Below, one piece after another: positions 11,838 through 23,342 of a DNA stretch of 64,000 bases (position 1 is its first letter; every line of letters starts with the position of its first letter). The translations under genes and the position numbers were made by a program. Origin of the DNA: Perilla frutescens (Eukaryota; Streptophyta; Magnoliopsida; Lamiales; Lamiaceae); the NCBI GenBank assembly GCA_026008535.1, contig BRKX01000001.1:74350317-74414316 (forward strand), in the 5' to 3' direction. The notes below the pieces were generated by a model. The model was not told the origin of the DNA, did not search any database, and saw nothing but the letters and a program-made list of their open reading frames with translations.

Positions 11838-13243
11838 TTATTTCCTAAATCGAGGGCCCTTGTTTGGTCTGCCGCTATTCCCCCGATCCCATGTGCAAGA
11901 CCAGAAGAAAAGAGACATCCAGAATAGCACAGCAAAGAAGATCTGCAGAGTATCCTTCGGTGATACACCTGATGAGCATATAGCAAGTGAGACTCCCCTT
12001 GAGGAATTAAAACTAATTAATTTCTCAAGACAATGAAAACATCAACACTTTCAATTATTTCTAGCATACAATAACACCAAACAGGGAACTCAAGACAACG
12101 GCAGGTGAAATTGTACACATTACATGTGTGATGTAAAGAACTGAGATAAAATGATTCAAAATAGAGGCAGTTATTTCCTATTCAAGAACTTTAATGATGA
12201 ATGTTTTCAGGTTAAATAGAACAATGGAGAAAAAATTGAAAATTTGAGAATACCTGCACCGTGATAGCTCCGAGTGAAGCTATATAAATCTTTCAGTGTA
12301 CAATTGGCCAACAAAGAATATTCTTAAGAGTTTATAGAATGTCTAAGATCCCGTCTAAGATTACATGATTAATCCACCACACCGAACCTTTTACACGTTA
12401 AATGGGCTATAACACAAATGTGTGCTACAATATGACTTCTTGTTGTGCAATCAAAGTTTCACTAAATATTCCTCCCTAACATACTCAATAGAAATTTTGA
12501 TTATGCAAAAGCATTTAGGAGTTTGATACACCAAAATAGAACATACAAGAACATTGAAGTATTTTTCAAGCCCAAGCCTCCACCTTTCGTGGATAGGCCT
12601 TCTCAATAGTTCGTATTCTTAGTCATTTGGTTGTAAAAAAAAAAAAGAACACCGAAGTATTTACACAAATACTCAGCATCTCAACAATGAACGAAAAGAT
12701 TTTCTTGCAGCACTAGGTTCATGAAGTCACATACACGAATGAAGAGTAAGCTCATATTCACTTCCACAAATTAGGATAATTGAACAGCACAATAACAAAA
12801 CCGAACTACTAATTACCAAATTAAATCAATATCATCATCCAATTTCATCGATAAACCTCAACGCACGAATAATCGATGATTACCGGCTAAAAAAATGAGA
12901 TATATGCGTGTTCTGTATATAGATATATGCACGTGTATGTGTGAGAGAGAGAAAGCGACCAAATTTGGAAACCATAAGCTAAAATGGTGAGAAAAAAGCT
13001 ACCTGGAGGTGGATTTGATTGGTCATTTGACGGCGGCTCCGACGGCGAACTGGTGGCGTAGCATCGGTGGAAGCGAGAATTGCGTTTGAAGAAGGGAAAT
13101 GGACGGTGCAGATTAATTCGAAACGAGGAAGTAGAGCAGAAACTTACAAAGTTCATTGTTGTGGTGGCTGAGCAATTTTGTTTCTGCGGCGGAGCGCGGT
13201 GGTGCTTAACGGGAACGGGAAACGGAAAGGAGGGAGACGCCAT
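11838..13243 (-). CDS. Small predicted plastid single-pass membrane protein, function unknown
   Basis: Two exons, 13003-13243 and 11838-11968, join (phase 1) into a 123-residue protein. The first ~60 residues are rich in Ser, Thr, Arg and Pro with almost no acidic residues (MASPSFPFPVPVKHHRAPP at the start; CSTSSFRINLHRPFPFF later), as in a chloroplast transit peptide. A Pro-rich linker follows. Exon 2 then encodes one hydrophobic segment rich in Phe, Leu and Trp (DTLQIFFAVLFWMSLFFWSC) and a basic tail ending NKGPRFRK. I believe similar short proteins occur across plants but do not recognise a characterised one. The exon 2 frame is not the longest open frame there; I chose it because it continues exon 1 and gives a clean transmembrane segment. 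Plastid location is inference. Confidence 0.65.
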
Positions 13244-13359
13244 TGTTAGAGGTAAATTTTGGTTGGTTGTTTTTGCATTTGGTGGAATAAATGGGCCAAA
13301 TTATGGGCTTAGCCCCAAACACGTAAACACACACTAATAATTGTTGGATTTTTTTTATT

Positions 13360-13600
13360 ATTATTTTTTTTTTAATGTTGAGCGTAACCCACGGCCGCTA
13401 CCGTGGTACGCATTGGGTAGACCCGTCCCTGTATAATAGCCTACAAACCTTACCTCCCTTGGCAGACCAGGTGTGACAAGCTCACACCTAATAGGTCGAA
13501 CTTGAGATCTTTGGCCTAGGTGCACATCAACGCGTTGAACGAGTTCAACACGCGTTGACCTGATTAATATATTAACCAAAAGATTTGTCAAAATTAGTAT
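13360..13600. repeat. Degenerate dispersed repeat
   Basis: A GC-richer tract with words such as acccacggccgctaccgtgg and cattgggtagacccg looks like a transposon terminal fragment. A short foldback, caacgcgttgaacgagttcaacacgcgttg, lies at about 13527-13560. No coding potential. Confidence 0.35.
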
Positions 13601-13810
13601 CATTTAAAAGCCCAAAAATATCATTTGTATTATTAAAAAATATGACCATGAAGAAAAAAAGATGTCAAAATCAGTATCAATCATAACACTAAAAAATATC
13701 ACTCAAATTTAAAAGGTATCACCTATTTTAATATTTTTTTTGGTCAACGCGCGTTGACTGACCTTTTAATGTACATCTTATATATACAAGAGAATATATA
13801 TATATATATA

Positions 13811-14461
13811 GGGATGGGATCTGGTGAGAACTAGGAACAAATCTCATCCCTCCATTCCAAAATCTGAACGATCCAGATTAATCCAGATTTTCGGTGGTAA
13901 TTTTGTAATTAAAATGAAAATCTTCAATTCGCGCGTCTCATCAAGGGCAAAATCGGAATTGAACTCAGAAATTGCCCAGATTCAATTTTAGCCTCATACT
14001 TCGCTCATTTTAGCCTCATGCATTTCTCATTTTAGCATGTGTTGATAAACAAAAATGGAACGATTATTTCATTGGAATGAAATGCAACACACCCTATTTG
14101 GGGACAGTGAACCCTAATGAGAATCTCATAATTACTAGTTGGGATCAGATGAGCCCTAATCGGAATGTAATAAACCCTAATTGGGAACGGTGAACCCTAG
14201 TAGAAAATGTCATATCAATTTTAGCCTCCTACTTTGATCATTTTAGCCTCATGCGATTCTCATTTTAGCCTCAGAACAAAAGGGAAGAATTATTGAATTA
14301 CTATATTACCCCTCCTCCCACAAAGTTGGTGAAAATTACAGAAATGCCACCGCACATCCACTTAAATCTGATTTAATCTGGGTCGTCCAGATTGAGTCAA
14401 ACAAGGGCTATGATTGATTCCTAGTTCCCACCTAGGGGAAGGGTTCTCATTTGATCATTTT

Positions 14462-14466
<5 letters not shown>
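13811..14466. mobile_element. Non-autonomous DNA transposon, ~650 bp, flanked by TA repeats
   Basis: The left end is agggatgggatctggtgag followed by aactaggaac. The right end, read in reverse complement, begins aggaaaatgatcaaatgag and contains gggaactaggaat. The inverted ends are therefore imperfect, and both abut TA microsatellites. The interior carries a direct repeat of about 50 bp at 13989-14036 and 14220-14273, with repeated ttttagcctcat words. The superfamily is uncertain (Mutator-like or other). It sits immediately beside the orphan flank sequence at 14500-14880. Confidence 0.5.
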
Positions 14467-14498
<32 letters not shown>

Positions 14499-14499
14499 T

Positions 14500-14880
14500 T
14501 GTTTAACAATCACACTTTTAGTGTCTAAACATGTATAAATGACAATAAGCTATGTATTAATTTTTAATTTCTACTATATTTGTAATGTTTTAATTACAAT
14601 AATGAGACAGAAAATTCGTGTTTTTCTTCAAAATTAAAGTGTACTGCTATTGTTTAAAATTTTGTAAAGATTTATTACTGCGTTACTAAATGACTATACA
14701 ATATGATATAATATATATATATATATATATATAACCAAACATATATGATCATAATTAAATTATTTCAACAATTTTGTAATTCCTATATGTTGTTTCTTTT
14801 TGTTTACTAGTTATGAAGAAATGACAAGATTAATACGATTAAATGATATATAAATGCTAATTATACATAACTAATCCATC
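14500..14880. repeat. Orphan S-gene 3' flank (module copy M1)
   Basis: This segment is a direct, diverged copy of 17190-17560, the region just downstream of the S1 gene. Shared words in the same order include cacttttagtgtctaaa/cacttcttatgtctaaa, tattgttattgtttaaaa, atatgttgttt and ttatgaagaa. The reverse complement also matches about 55735-55800 and 58600-58900. The S coding region expected on its left is missing and replaced by the transposon ending at 14466. Confidence 0.65.
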
Positions 14881-15123
14881 TATATATCATCTTTATTTTA
14901 TCCATATAAAAAACTATTATATAGGGACAAATCAAATCGAATTTACACTTTGATTTTGGAACTCATTTTCAAGCATGCATGCATTGAATTTACACTTAAT
15001 TTTGGAATTAATCAAGACTGGTTTATGGTGTGTTACTTTTTTTTTTATTGTTTAGCGATTTTATTTTTAACGTGAAGCAAGTTCAGTGATACTAACGTTT
15101 AGATTACTGGAATAATTAAGTGG

Positions 15124-16257
15124 TTGGAAAGCTCGATTTTCAGAGGTGAAGAAGCAGCAGATTGTGACAAGAAAATGCGAAGAGAATGTAGGGATACGAT
15201 TGTTAATAAAATACGTGACGCCCGAGTAATGTGGAAAATTAAACTTGTCCTCCGATTACTGCGATGGTCTGATGATAAATATTGACTATGATTGCTATTC
15301 GACTGTAATGTACAAAAAGACCGAGACCAAAGGTTGCATACATGTCCAAAATCCACACTATGTCACACTTTTAATTTGACATTATTATACAGATATAGAT
15401 CATATATAGATCATAAATCCATTTACCTACCTACCTAGGATATGTATTTATTTTTCAAATTAAATTTTCAATAAGCCAGCTACAAGTCACTGCAACACTA
15501 ACAATTAATAACTACTCATGAAATAGGCCTCGATGAAAACTTATAATGATGTATTTTCTATATTTCACACAAATGGATGCAGATAATCATATTTATTAGG
15601 GTTAATTGCGTTAAAAATCATGAACTTTTGGCATAGTTGCAAATTTAACATGAACTTTAAAAGTAGGTAATTAAAACATCAATTTTTAACTTGAGTGTTA
15701 TTCAACATTTCCAATTTTTTTTAAAATAAATTGACCCCCGATTCCGCCGCCAACTTGCTCGTCTCTTCAACCCCATCATGACTCTCGACCATCAATATTT
15801 GAAAAATGACATTAAAGTGATCGAATTTGACACTCACATCAATGGGAAAAAAATTAGGGATTGTTAAATTCAGCCACGTTAACATATTTTTTCAAAATTT
15901 AATAGTTGAATTATGATGGGGTTGAAGAGACAAGCAAGTTGGCGGCGGAATCGAAGGTTAATTTGTTTATAAAAAAATGGGGGTGTTGAATAACACCCAA
16001 ATTTAAAATTGATGTTTTAATTGTCTAATTTTAAAGTTCGTGTTAAATTTACAACTAAGTCCAAAGTTCATGATTTTTAAGACAATTAACTCTATTTATT
16101 AATGCACCAACCACCACCCTGCAAGATAATCATACATGCCAATAAATACAAACAATAAATATTGATGTAACAAAAATTAAATAGAGAGAATAATACACCA
16201 TTAGTCTTCATCAAAAATTATATCGGTCGATTCGATCACAATCTTTCACCAAAAAAT
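15124..16257. repeat. Segmental inverted duplication, left copy (D-A)
   Basis: The reverse complement of this segment aligns with 60165-60793 from end to end, apart from one 495-bp insertion (15598-16092). Both copies carry the phrases ttggtctcggtct, gtacattacagtcga, tattaacaatcgtatccctac, gaaaatcgagctttccaac, ctggcttattgaaaattt (in one orientation) and catttgtgtgaaatatagaaaatac. A hydrophobic open frame crosses part of both copies but is interrupted in one, so I do not call a gene. Confidence 0.85.
15598..16092. mobile_element. Foldback (long-TIR) MITE, hAT-like, with 8-bp target duplication
   Basis: The element begins agggttaattgcgttaaaaa and its other end in reverse complement reads gagttaattgtcttaaaaa. 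The arms stay complementary for roughly 200 bp, including ccgccgccaacttgctcgtc on one side and its inverse on the other. It is flanked by the direct repeat tatttatt (15590-15597 and 16093-16100). The paralogous copy at 60322-60329 keeps a single aataaata, which is the empty site in reverse complement. The 8-bp duplication suggests the hAT superfamily. Confidence 0.85.
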
Positions 16258-16514
16258 AATAGGTTTTCCTCCGGCAAACTTAAGTGAAGGGTAATTTATA
16301 TAAACTTATTGAATAGAAATCCATGTTCAAAATTTTCAACCAAATTTTATTTTTTAATTTAAGTCTTATATTTCCTTATTTAATATATTATAATATTTAA
16401 CTAAAACTTAAAAATGTAAGTTTAAAAAAAAACTTCTCTATTTTACCTTTATAGTGAATTTTGATTTGTACGGCTCTTTCAATTAACAATATTAATTGGT
16501 AGAGATGGGCTAAT

Positions 16515-16554
<40 letters not shown>

Positions 16555-16711
16555 CACGCACACACACATACTTACATATACATGTAATGGAGTTTTAATA
16601 GAATGCGTTTAATAATATATAAATTTAAGACAAACTTCAATGCACATTTATTTTTTTAATGGTTATTTACTTTGATTATTAATTAGTAACAAATGCAAGA
16701 TATCCATTAAC

Positions 16712-16718
16712 TATAAAG
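16712..16718 (+). promoter_or_regulatory. Probable TATA box of S1
   Basis: The sequence ctataaaggctagta upstream of S1 is matched by ctataaagactagtg upstream of S2 (on the minus strand near 56864-56879). Conservation between paralogues in an otherwise AT-rich leader supports a real core promoter. Confidence 0.6.
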
Positions 16719-16772
16719 GCTAGTACGATGTTGTATTTGAAGCAAGTAAGACTCAAACAATATAGAATCAAC

Positions 16773-17105
16773 ATGAGTTTTGCATTCATGGTCAAGATCA
16801 TAGCTTTCCTCGTAATCAGCGTAGCACTCCTGGACACGTCTAAAGCGATTGTCAATTACCCTCCACCGAAACCTGACTGCTACAAAAACGTATATCAATT
16901 TTGTAGAGATCAAGTTCGTGAGTCCATATGTACGGGAAGACAACTAGTGGGAACTGGTTGCAGCTTTAACATGAGGTTTAATCTGGTCGATCCTTGCTTC
17001 TTTGACGTACTAGTTAAGCAGGCTGCACAAAGTTGCAAAAAGGATCCCGCCACAGTGACAGGGTTGGCCATTGATATTTGGAGTTTCGTTCAAGATGGAT
17101 CCTAG
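16773..17105 (+). CDS. Small secreted six-cysteine protein S1
   Basis: A single-exon gene for about 110 residues from ATG 16773, or 105 from ATG 16788; the latter aligns with the start of S2. An upstream in-frame ATG at 16728 lies close to the TATA box and is less likely. A hydrophobic signal peptide (IIAFLVISVALLDTSKA) is followed by a mature region with six cysteines spaced C-x7-C-x8-C-x9-C-x11-C-x12-C. S2 has the same spacing except for x14 between the third and fourth, as expected for three disulfides. Conserved words are DCYKNV, DPCFFDVLVKQ, AQSCK and the C-terminus VQDGS. I do not recognise the family; it lacks the adjacent cysteine pair of prolamin-like or nsLTP proteins. A decayed polygalacturonase 3' end lies tail-to-tail downstream. 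An extracellular role is inferred from the signal peptide. Confidence 0.7.
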   Translation: MSFAFMVKIIAFLVISVALLDTSKAIVNYPPPKPDCYKNVYQFCRDQVRESICTGRQLVGTGCSFNMRFNLVDPCFFDVLVKQAAQSCKKDPATVTGLAIDIWSFVQDGS

Positions 17106-17189
17106 TAGAATAGATTGAGCAGGAAATTATTATGCATACACATACATACATACTATATATTCGTAATAATCATTTTAATATATATATAT

Positions 17190-17620
17190 ATATTATTTTT
17201 GTTTGAGAAGCACACTTCTTATGTCTAAAAATCTTAAAATATAAATTACAATAAGTTATATATTAATCTTTTCTACTATATAATTGTATTATTTTTTATT
17301 TATAATAATGTGATATCAAATTCGTATTTTTTAGAGGAAAAATATTGTTATTGTTTAAAAATTTCTGAAGATTTAGTACATCATTTTATTAATAAATCAG
17401 TAATTACTGAATGACGGTATGATGTGTTATATGATCCTAGTTAAATAATTTCAATAATTTCCATATATGTTATTTATTTTTGTATATTTATTATGAAGAA
17501 TTGATAAGATGGATATCGTTGAATGATGTATATATGAATGTTAATCACATATTCAATTCGCATAAGTCAATCCACGACAAGATTCGATGAATGAGAAGTT
17601 CTTGGGCTTTGATGAAACGT
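17190..17620. repeat. S1 3' flank plus decayed polygalacturonase 3' end (minus strand)
   Basis: Positions 17190-17560 match the flanks at 14500-14880 (direct) and 58600-58900 (inverted). On the minus strand, about 17530-17620 reads like the last codons of the polygalacturonase genes: ...caagaacttctcattcatcgaatcttg, then tcgtggattgac, compared with ...ggaacttctcatctgtcaaatcctg, ctgtggattgtc in the copy ending at 24263. It is a remnant only, with no preserved reading frame. Confidence 0.6.
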
Positions 17621-18412
17621 GCAAATATTTAAGTTCTATATCAATTTCTTTTAGAAACTTATTATGATAGTTTATTTTTATTTTTATTTTATTAACTAAC
17701 ACACCCAACCTTGGATATTTTTGGGTTAATTATGATTAAATTCATAAATTTTGATAATTTTTTTTAATTTAAACAATAACTTTAAAATTATGTAATTAAA
17801 ATAAAATATATATATTTTTCGCCAATTAGACACCCTTTTTTTCTCTACAAATGGAAATTTGATTGGACAAAAACACGATGTCGTGTTATGTTTTGGCGGA
17901 ATATATATAAGACCACCTTGTCATGAAAAAATGTCATTTTGTATCTAAGACAGTGAAAATTCAAAATTCTATATAGTATATTTTCCCTCTATTTTATATT
18001 CAGACACAAAATAACATCATTTGTGCGAAATAAAAAGGGGAGGGGTTCTACATTTCTGAGACGGAGGAGTAATATATATTTAAATTAGCATTTCGCCCGT
18101 GCGATGCACGGGTATTATACATAAGTTTAATTTTTATAATATTAAGTAATTTAATATGAAAATAGTGATTCTACAATAAGACAATATATATATAATTAGG
18201 GGATGTCCCGTGAGATAGTCCTTTTTTTTTCTTTTCTTTTTTGAGTATTATCTCTTTTTTTTCTTTTTTCTTTTTTATCTTATAACTGAATGCCTTAAAA
18301 ATGAAATTATTGAACTCTAAAATTAAATGGATGGCGGCTTGCGTGGTGCATTTATCCAACGCTAACGCATATTCAAAATTAGGCACTGCATTTGTTAATT
18401 AATTTTTCCAAA

Positions 18413-18454
<42 letters not shown>

Positions 18455-18864
18455 AAATGGAATTAATGAATCCTAAAATTAAATTAAATTGAGTTAATTT
18501 TTTTTTTTATCTAGCATCTCGTGCAGTGCCCTGCCCTAAACTAATGCGTGGGCACATGCACTCAAAAATTAATTTTGAAATACCATGAAATGGAATTAAT
18601 GAACCCTAAAATTAAAGTAAATTAATTTAATTTTTGAATTAATTCATTTTTTTTATTTGTATTGCTCGTTCACTGCGCTCGATAATTAATTTTTTAAATA
18701 AATATATACATTCTAAAATGAATTAATTTAATAATTTTATTCAACAACTCATGCAATGCTCGATAATTATTATTTCTTTAATTAAATAAAAATCTTAATT
18801 TGTACTAATAAACTATAATTGAGTTTAAATAAATAATTTTTTTGAAAACAAAAATAAAAAAAAA

Positions 18865-18901
<37 letters not shown>

Positions 18902-19016
18902 GTAAGATTATATACTGACATCTATATTTTATAATAATTAATAATTAATAATTATAGTGGACGATAAACGTATAAGATCTATATATATGAAACGCAATTA
19001 TTAGCTAATTAAGCAT
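17621..19016. other. AT-rich intergenic DNA
   Basis: No gene. It holds TA microsatellites (18416-18450, 18869-18896), partial MITE-like sequence around 17740-18070, and a hairpin-like word cccgtgcgatgcacggg at 18094-18110 of the kind common in degraded plant repeats. Confidence 0.4.
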
Positions 19017-19394
19017 TTGAAATCGTCTATTGCACATTTCGTATTGCACACTAGATTTTCTTATTTTTTTTTTCAATTTTTTTCTCAAATTTCAATTTCT
19101 TATGCTTTAGTTTAATTTTACACTTATTATTTAGGGTTCATCCTACCCAATTAGGGTTATATATATATATATAGTCTTTAATTTTTCAAATAATCAATTA
19201 ATAGTTCAAAATTTTAAATTAAATAATAATAAATTACAATGCATCATAATTGTGTTTGATGAATTCTAAATAATAAGTGTAAAATTAAACTAAAGCATAA
19301 GAAATTGAAATCAAGGAAAAAAATTGAAAAAAAACTAAGAAAATCGAGTGTGCAATACGGAATGCAACACAAGATGTGCAATAGAAGATTTCAA
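19017..19394. mobile_element. Foldback MITE family E, copy 1
   Basis: Inverted arms begin ttgaaatcgtctattgcac and, from the other end, ttgaaatcttctattgcac. They continue through attgcacactagattttc and its partner, and the arms meet around the phrase ttagggttcatcctaccc. Related elements occur at about 24529-24850, 33141-33520, 36715-37043, 37433-37818 and 37836-38211. Confidence 0.7.
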
Positions 19395-20057
19395 CTCCTA
19401 ATTAAGTGGCGTAGCGGTAAAATCATGTTGTTATTGGATAGTAAAACAAAATAGAGTTCAATTGAATTTGTAATGTTAAAAAATACGTGTATAATTTGAA
19501 TGACAAATGTGTAATTAATGAGCACATTAATATTTTTCAGAAATATAGTAATAGATCCCAATTGTTGGGTCTAGTTTTCAGTTCTAGTTAATTTTGTGCA
19601 TATATAGTTAGAATTTGATGAATTTTACAAAAAAGTCGAATAGATTGGTAAATTTAATTACCTAGCTATAGTAATACGTTATAGACTCAAGAAATATCAA
19701 AATAAAGCGAACATATAAAAAACAATACAAAAAGGAGAGAAAAGGGGGGAGAAAAGCTCAAGAAAATTTATGTGTTTAAAGTTAATTTCTTGCTCATATA
19801 CTAATTAACAAGGGATGAGCACGACAGTTCCTCAACAACACCAAAACGATGAAAATCCCTATGTAAAAGAAAATATCTAGGGTTTGAGACTCGCCGTCTC
19901 CCGACCCCCTTCCCCAACTCAAAAAGATCAAAAAGGGATTGTCGAGCCCTCAGTTGTCCTAATCAATAATTATATATATTAATATAGATAATCAAGAATT
20001 ACACAAATATTTATATATATATATTGACCAATATTAATAAATAATTCCTTGTTTTTC
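19395..20057. other. Intergenic DNA between MITE and EPFL gene
   Basis: AT-rich, no recognisable gene. The part nearest 20058 is probably the 3' untranslated region of the minus-strand EPFL gene. A GC-richer patch lies at 19880-19950. Confidence 0.3.
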
Positions 20058-20562
20058 TTAGGGTTGATAAAGCTTGTTCCCACACCTGCATTTCCAAGAG
20101 AGAAGATAGTAGGTATCATCTTCTTGATCGTGGGATGATTTGACAAAAATGCCCCTCATTTGGGATGGTGTGACTAGGGTTGCCTCACATGGCCTGCAAC
20201 TCATGCATCTGTTCACACAAGCAGGTGGGCTTGATCCCAACCCCATCACCTTCTCCTCTTCCATTGATGCCCTAATCCCGACTGTGCGCGGATATATTAA
20301 TGTGTTCATCGATGACACGTCACGAAAAGAAAAGAAAAGGAAAAAAAAACACTAAATAATTGAAGAAAAGAAACAAACAAAAACCTTATTATACCAGAAC
20401 TGCATTGTGTGACTGAACAGATGTTTGACAAAAATGGAATTAAGTGATCATTTTGATCAGTTGGAGTTTTAATTTACCTGATTGGAGTGGCAGCAAAGTG
20501 AGAGAAATGAAGAGGATAGGTAGCACTGCAGCAAACATGTGGTAAGTTCTTGACATTGCCAT
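20058..20562 (-). CDS. EPFL8-like: EPIDERMAL PATTERNING FACTOR-like secreted peptide precursor
   Basis: Two exons, 20478-20562 and 20058-20281, give a 102-residue precursor. Exon 1 encodes a signal peptide (MAMSRTYHMFAAVLPILFIS, then LTLLPLQS). After a phase-1 intron, exon 2 encodes the mature C-terminal peptide with six cysteines: GSSPPACVNRCMSCRPC, a variable loop, then SWKCRCGNKLYQP. The GSxPPxC opening and the CxCGNKL ending are hallmarks of EPF/EPFL peptides, which act as extracellular ligands for ERECTA-family receptor kinases and TMM in stomatal and organ patterning. Six cysteines fit the EPFL4-8 side of the family rather than EPF1/2 or stomagen. The name EPFL8 is based on loop sequence and on the neighbouring TPR gene, which matches the Arabidopsis At1g80130-At1g80133 pair (recalled). 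The subclade needs a tree. Confidence 0.85.
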
Positions 20563-20600
20563 GACTTTGCTGATCACAGCCAGATAAATGAAGCTTGGCT

Positions 20601-20609
20601 TTTATATAT
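20601..20609 (-). promoter_or_regulatory. Possible TATA box of the EPFL gene
   Basis: On the minus strand the sequence reads AATATATAAAAGCC about 40 bases before the start codon. Spacing fits a short 5' leader, but the region is AT-rich and contains other TA words. Confidence 0.3.
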
Positions 20610-23216
20610 TCTATATACGTGTATATATATAGGGGGTGACTATAATGTAAACTACGGTTCACGTGTAAACGTGGAAATAACTAGTTTATTTATTTTAATT
20701 TTATTGATTTTCTTATTGTATTTTTTGTTGCTAAAAGAAGTTAGCATTAAAATACGATAAGAACAACATTAAAAAGTATTTTTGAAAAATACAGTTAACA
20801 AGTTGTGTTTTCACGTTTATACGCGAATCGCAAGTTCTCTTTTGAATCAAATTCTATATATATATATATATTGCCAGAAAATTCAGCTCTTTTGAACGAA
20901 TTTGCAATTTAAACATGACTTTTGAAATGTTGTAATAATAATTAAACATATTGCATTTGCAGCAAAATAGACAGTCTCATAAAATTTTGGCGATTGGAAA
21001 ACTAGCGTTGCACGATAAAAATCTCCATTTTCAACACTCCTAAACTGAATCAATTTTGGAAAAAATACTCACGTCATGATTCTGATCATATTGTCGGAAC
21101 AAAAGTTGAAAGTGTTGAATTTGCTGCATATAATTAAAAAATTAGGTTATTATTACAACACTTTAAAAAACAGAGGGAAAATTACTTAAATGTCCTCGCA
21201 ATTTCTTGGGCTTGACCCGGCCCGGGCCCATTTCTTCATTAGGGTTTTCGACCCAACTTATTCAAAGCGCATCATTGGGTAGCGGCTACTGATTTCCCTC
21301 TCGTAAAAATTCGGTATTATTCCAACACTTGTTTTTCAAGAATTTGAACTCCCAATGAGTAGTTAACAACTTGTGATCATTGATGAGTTAGCAAATATCG
21401 AGGTAACCAAGAAAAACAGTTTCTCAGGAGCTGCACAGCTTTAACCAGACTATTCACCCTGCAGTAATAAGATATGGTGAAAATGGATCTTGATTATGAA
21501 TTTATCTTCCTCTTTTTTTTTTTCTTTTTTTGGATTTTGGGTTTTTAAATAAATGAATAATTAGAAAGTGGGAATATTTCAATTTATTGCAATGCTATGC
21601 AGGTAGCTTTTACTGTCTTAATTTCATTAGGTCACGAGCTTCTGCACTGAACCATATGAAATATAATCAGAAACTATAAAGTTAAAAATTCACCCAATTT
21701 ACCACTGTGAAAAGGCAATGTGGAGCACAAGGTATGTCGGCAGGAGAGAATTCAACAAGCTTTAATATATCTATATCTATATATATTGATGCATGTGTTA
21801 TATTTTATATTTTACTATTGTCGAAATGCATATAATAAGTATATTTGAGATCATTATTTATACATAGATAATTACCTTTCAGTTTTCACATGATATCATT
21901 TTATTTTTTATGAGCATGCAAGAAGACATGCATGCAGTGGAGAAAAGCTATTTGCACTTGGACCAAGACAAAATTATTACACAATTAATCAAAAAAAGAG
22001 TTTTGATGAATTGGGTCATTATATTCACCATCGAGCTTATCTACTCTCTATTAACTAATTAATTAAATCATCTTAATAGGACGAAGATCATTGATTCTTT
22101 AATTTTATGATAAACATACGTATTCACCGTGAGTGTTTAAATTGTAATTTTTCTCATTCCAAATAATGTTTGGAGTTTTTTTTGGGGGGGGGGGGGGGTT
22201 TAGTATTAATTTTTTAGATTTTTAAGGATTTATTTCGTGTTTTTAGGGATTTAAAAAAAACAAATATTAAGTCATGACCTTTATTTTAAGGTTCACTAAT
22301 TCCATTTTAAGGTTTAATAATTTTATTTTAGGGTATATATTTATTTGAAAATTAGATTTTTATTTTTCAATTACCGTTTTATATTTATTTCAAAAAAATT
22401 AAATTAATTATCAAGCATAATGCATGAGCCAACGCGTTAACGTCAGACGAGTGCATTGCGCGAGTCGCCGAATTTGAAAAAAAAAAATTCACTTTTATTT
22501 TAGGATTATTAATTCCATTTAGGACATAAATTTATATTTATTTCAAACAAATTAAATCAATTCACTTAATTTTAGGGTTCACTAATTTTATTTTAGGATA
22601 TATATTTTTGGGAGAAAAAAAAAATTCACATAGAAAAAAAAAATAAACGGGCGCGTGGCAGCGCAAATTTTCCTCAATTAAAAATTGTGATTTATGGATT
22701 ACAAGTAATTAATAATGTAATTGTTGGTTTTAAATTTTAATTTTTGGTTTATAACACGACTTTCCTTTCCTCGATCTGCGACTTCTGATTAAATGTCGGA
22801 AACGCACGCTTCTAACGTCATGTACTCGCCTTTTATTTTTCTTTACAGTTACAATTGCAGAGCACTGAGCCTCCTAACGTGATATATAAAAGGTGTTTGG
22901 TAATTAAAAATTAATGCAATTTTTCCTAAAACTATAAAAATAAAATAATAAGAAGAAAATACACGATCCAGACGGAAATGTTTGGGAGGCCTTATTGTAG
23001 TGTCGTGATATATAATACAGTCGTAACCATTTTTTGTAAAGAGAAAAAAAAAAACGGGTAAATGTCGTGATAATAGAGATAATTAATTAATAAAAAATGT
23101 GATTCTTGAATTAGGTAATGATTCTTGAATTTTTTTTTTAATTATTTTTTGCAATAAATTAAATCATTGATACTATTTTAGTCATTTGTGTTTATTTCTA
23201 TTCTTGTTTCTTGCAG
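20610..23216. other. AT-rich intergenic DNA with TE fragments
   Basis: No gene recognised. It contains a MITE-like stretch at about 20880-21180, a homopolymeric G run at 22183-22198, and repeated taatttattttaggg-type words between 22250 and 22620 that look like degenerate copies of one another. Confidence 0.35.
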
Positions 23217-23342
23217 TATTGGAAGTTTAGGGAAAGATGGAAGCCACGAGGAAGTTGAAGGAATACTAGTAAATAACTGCACTTTTATTAGGACTCAAAA
23301 CGGAGTGAGAATCAAAACATGGCAGGTAATTTAAATCAATTA

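Noticed and set aside
22183..22198. Poly-G run as a possible G-quadruplex or regulatory site
   Set aside because: A single homopolymer in AT-rich intergenic DNA, similar to the run at 62893-62907; more likely a slippage tract or sequencing weakness.
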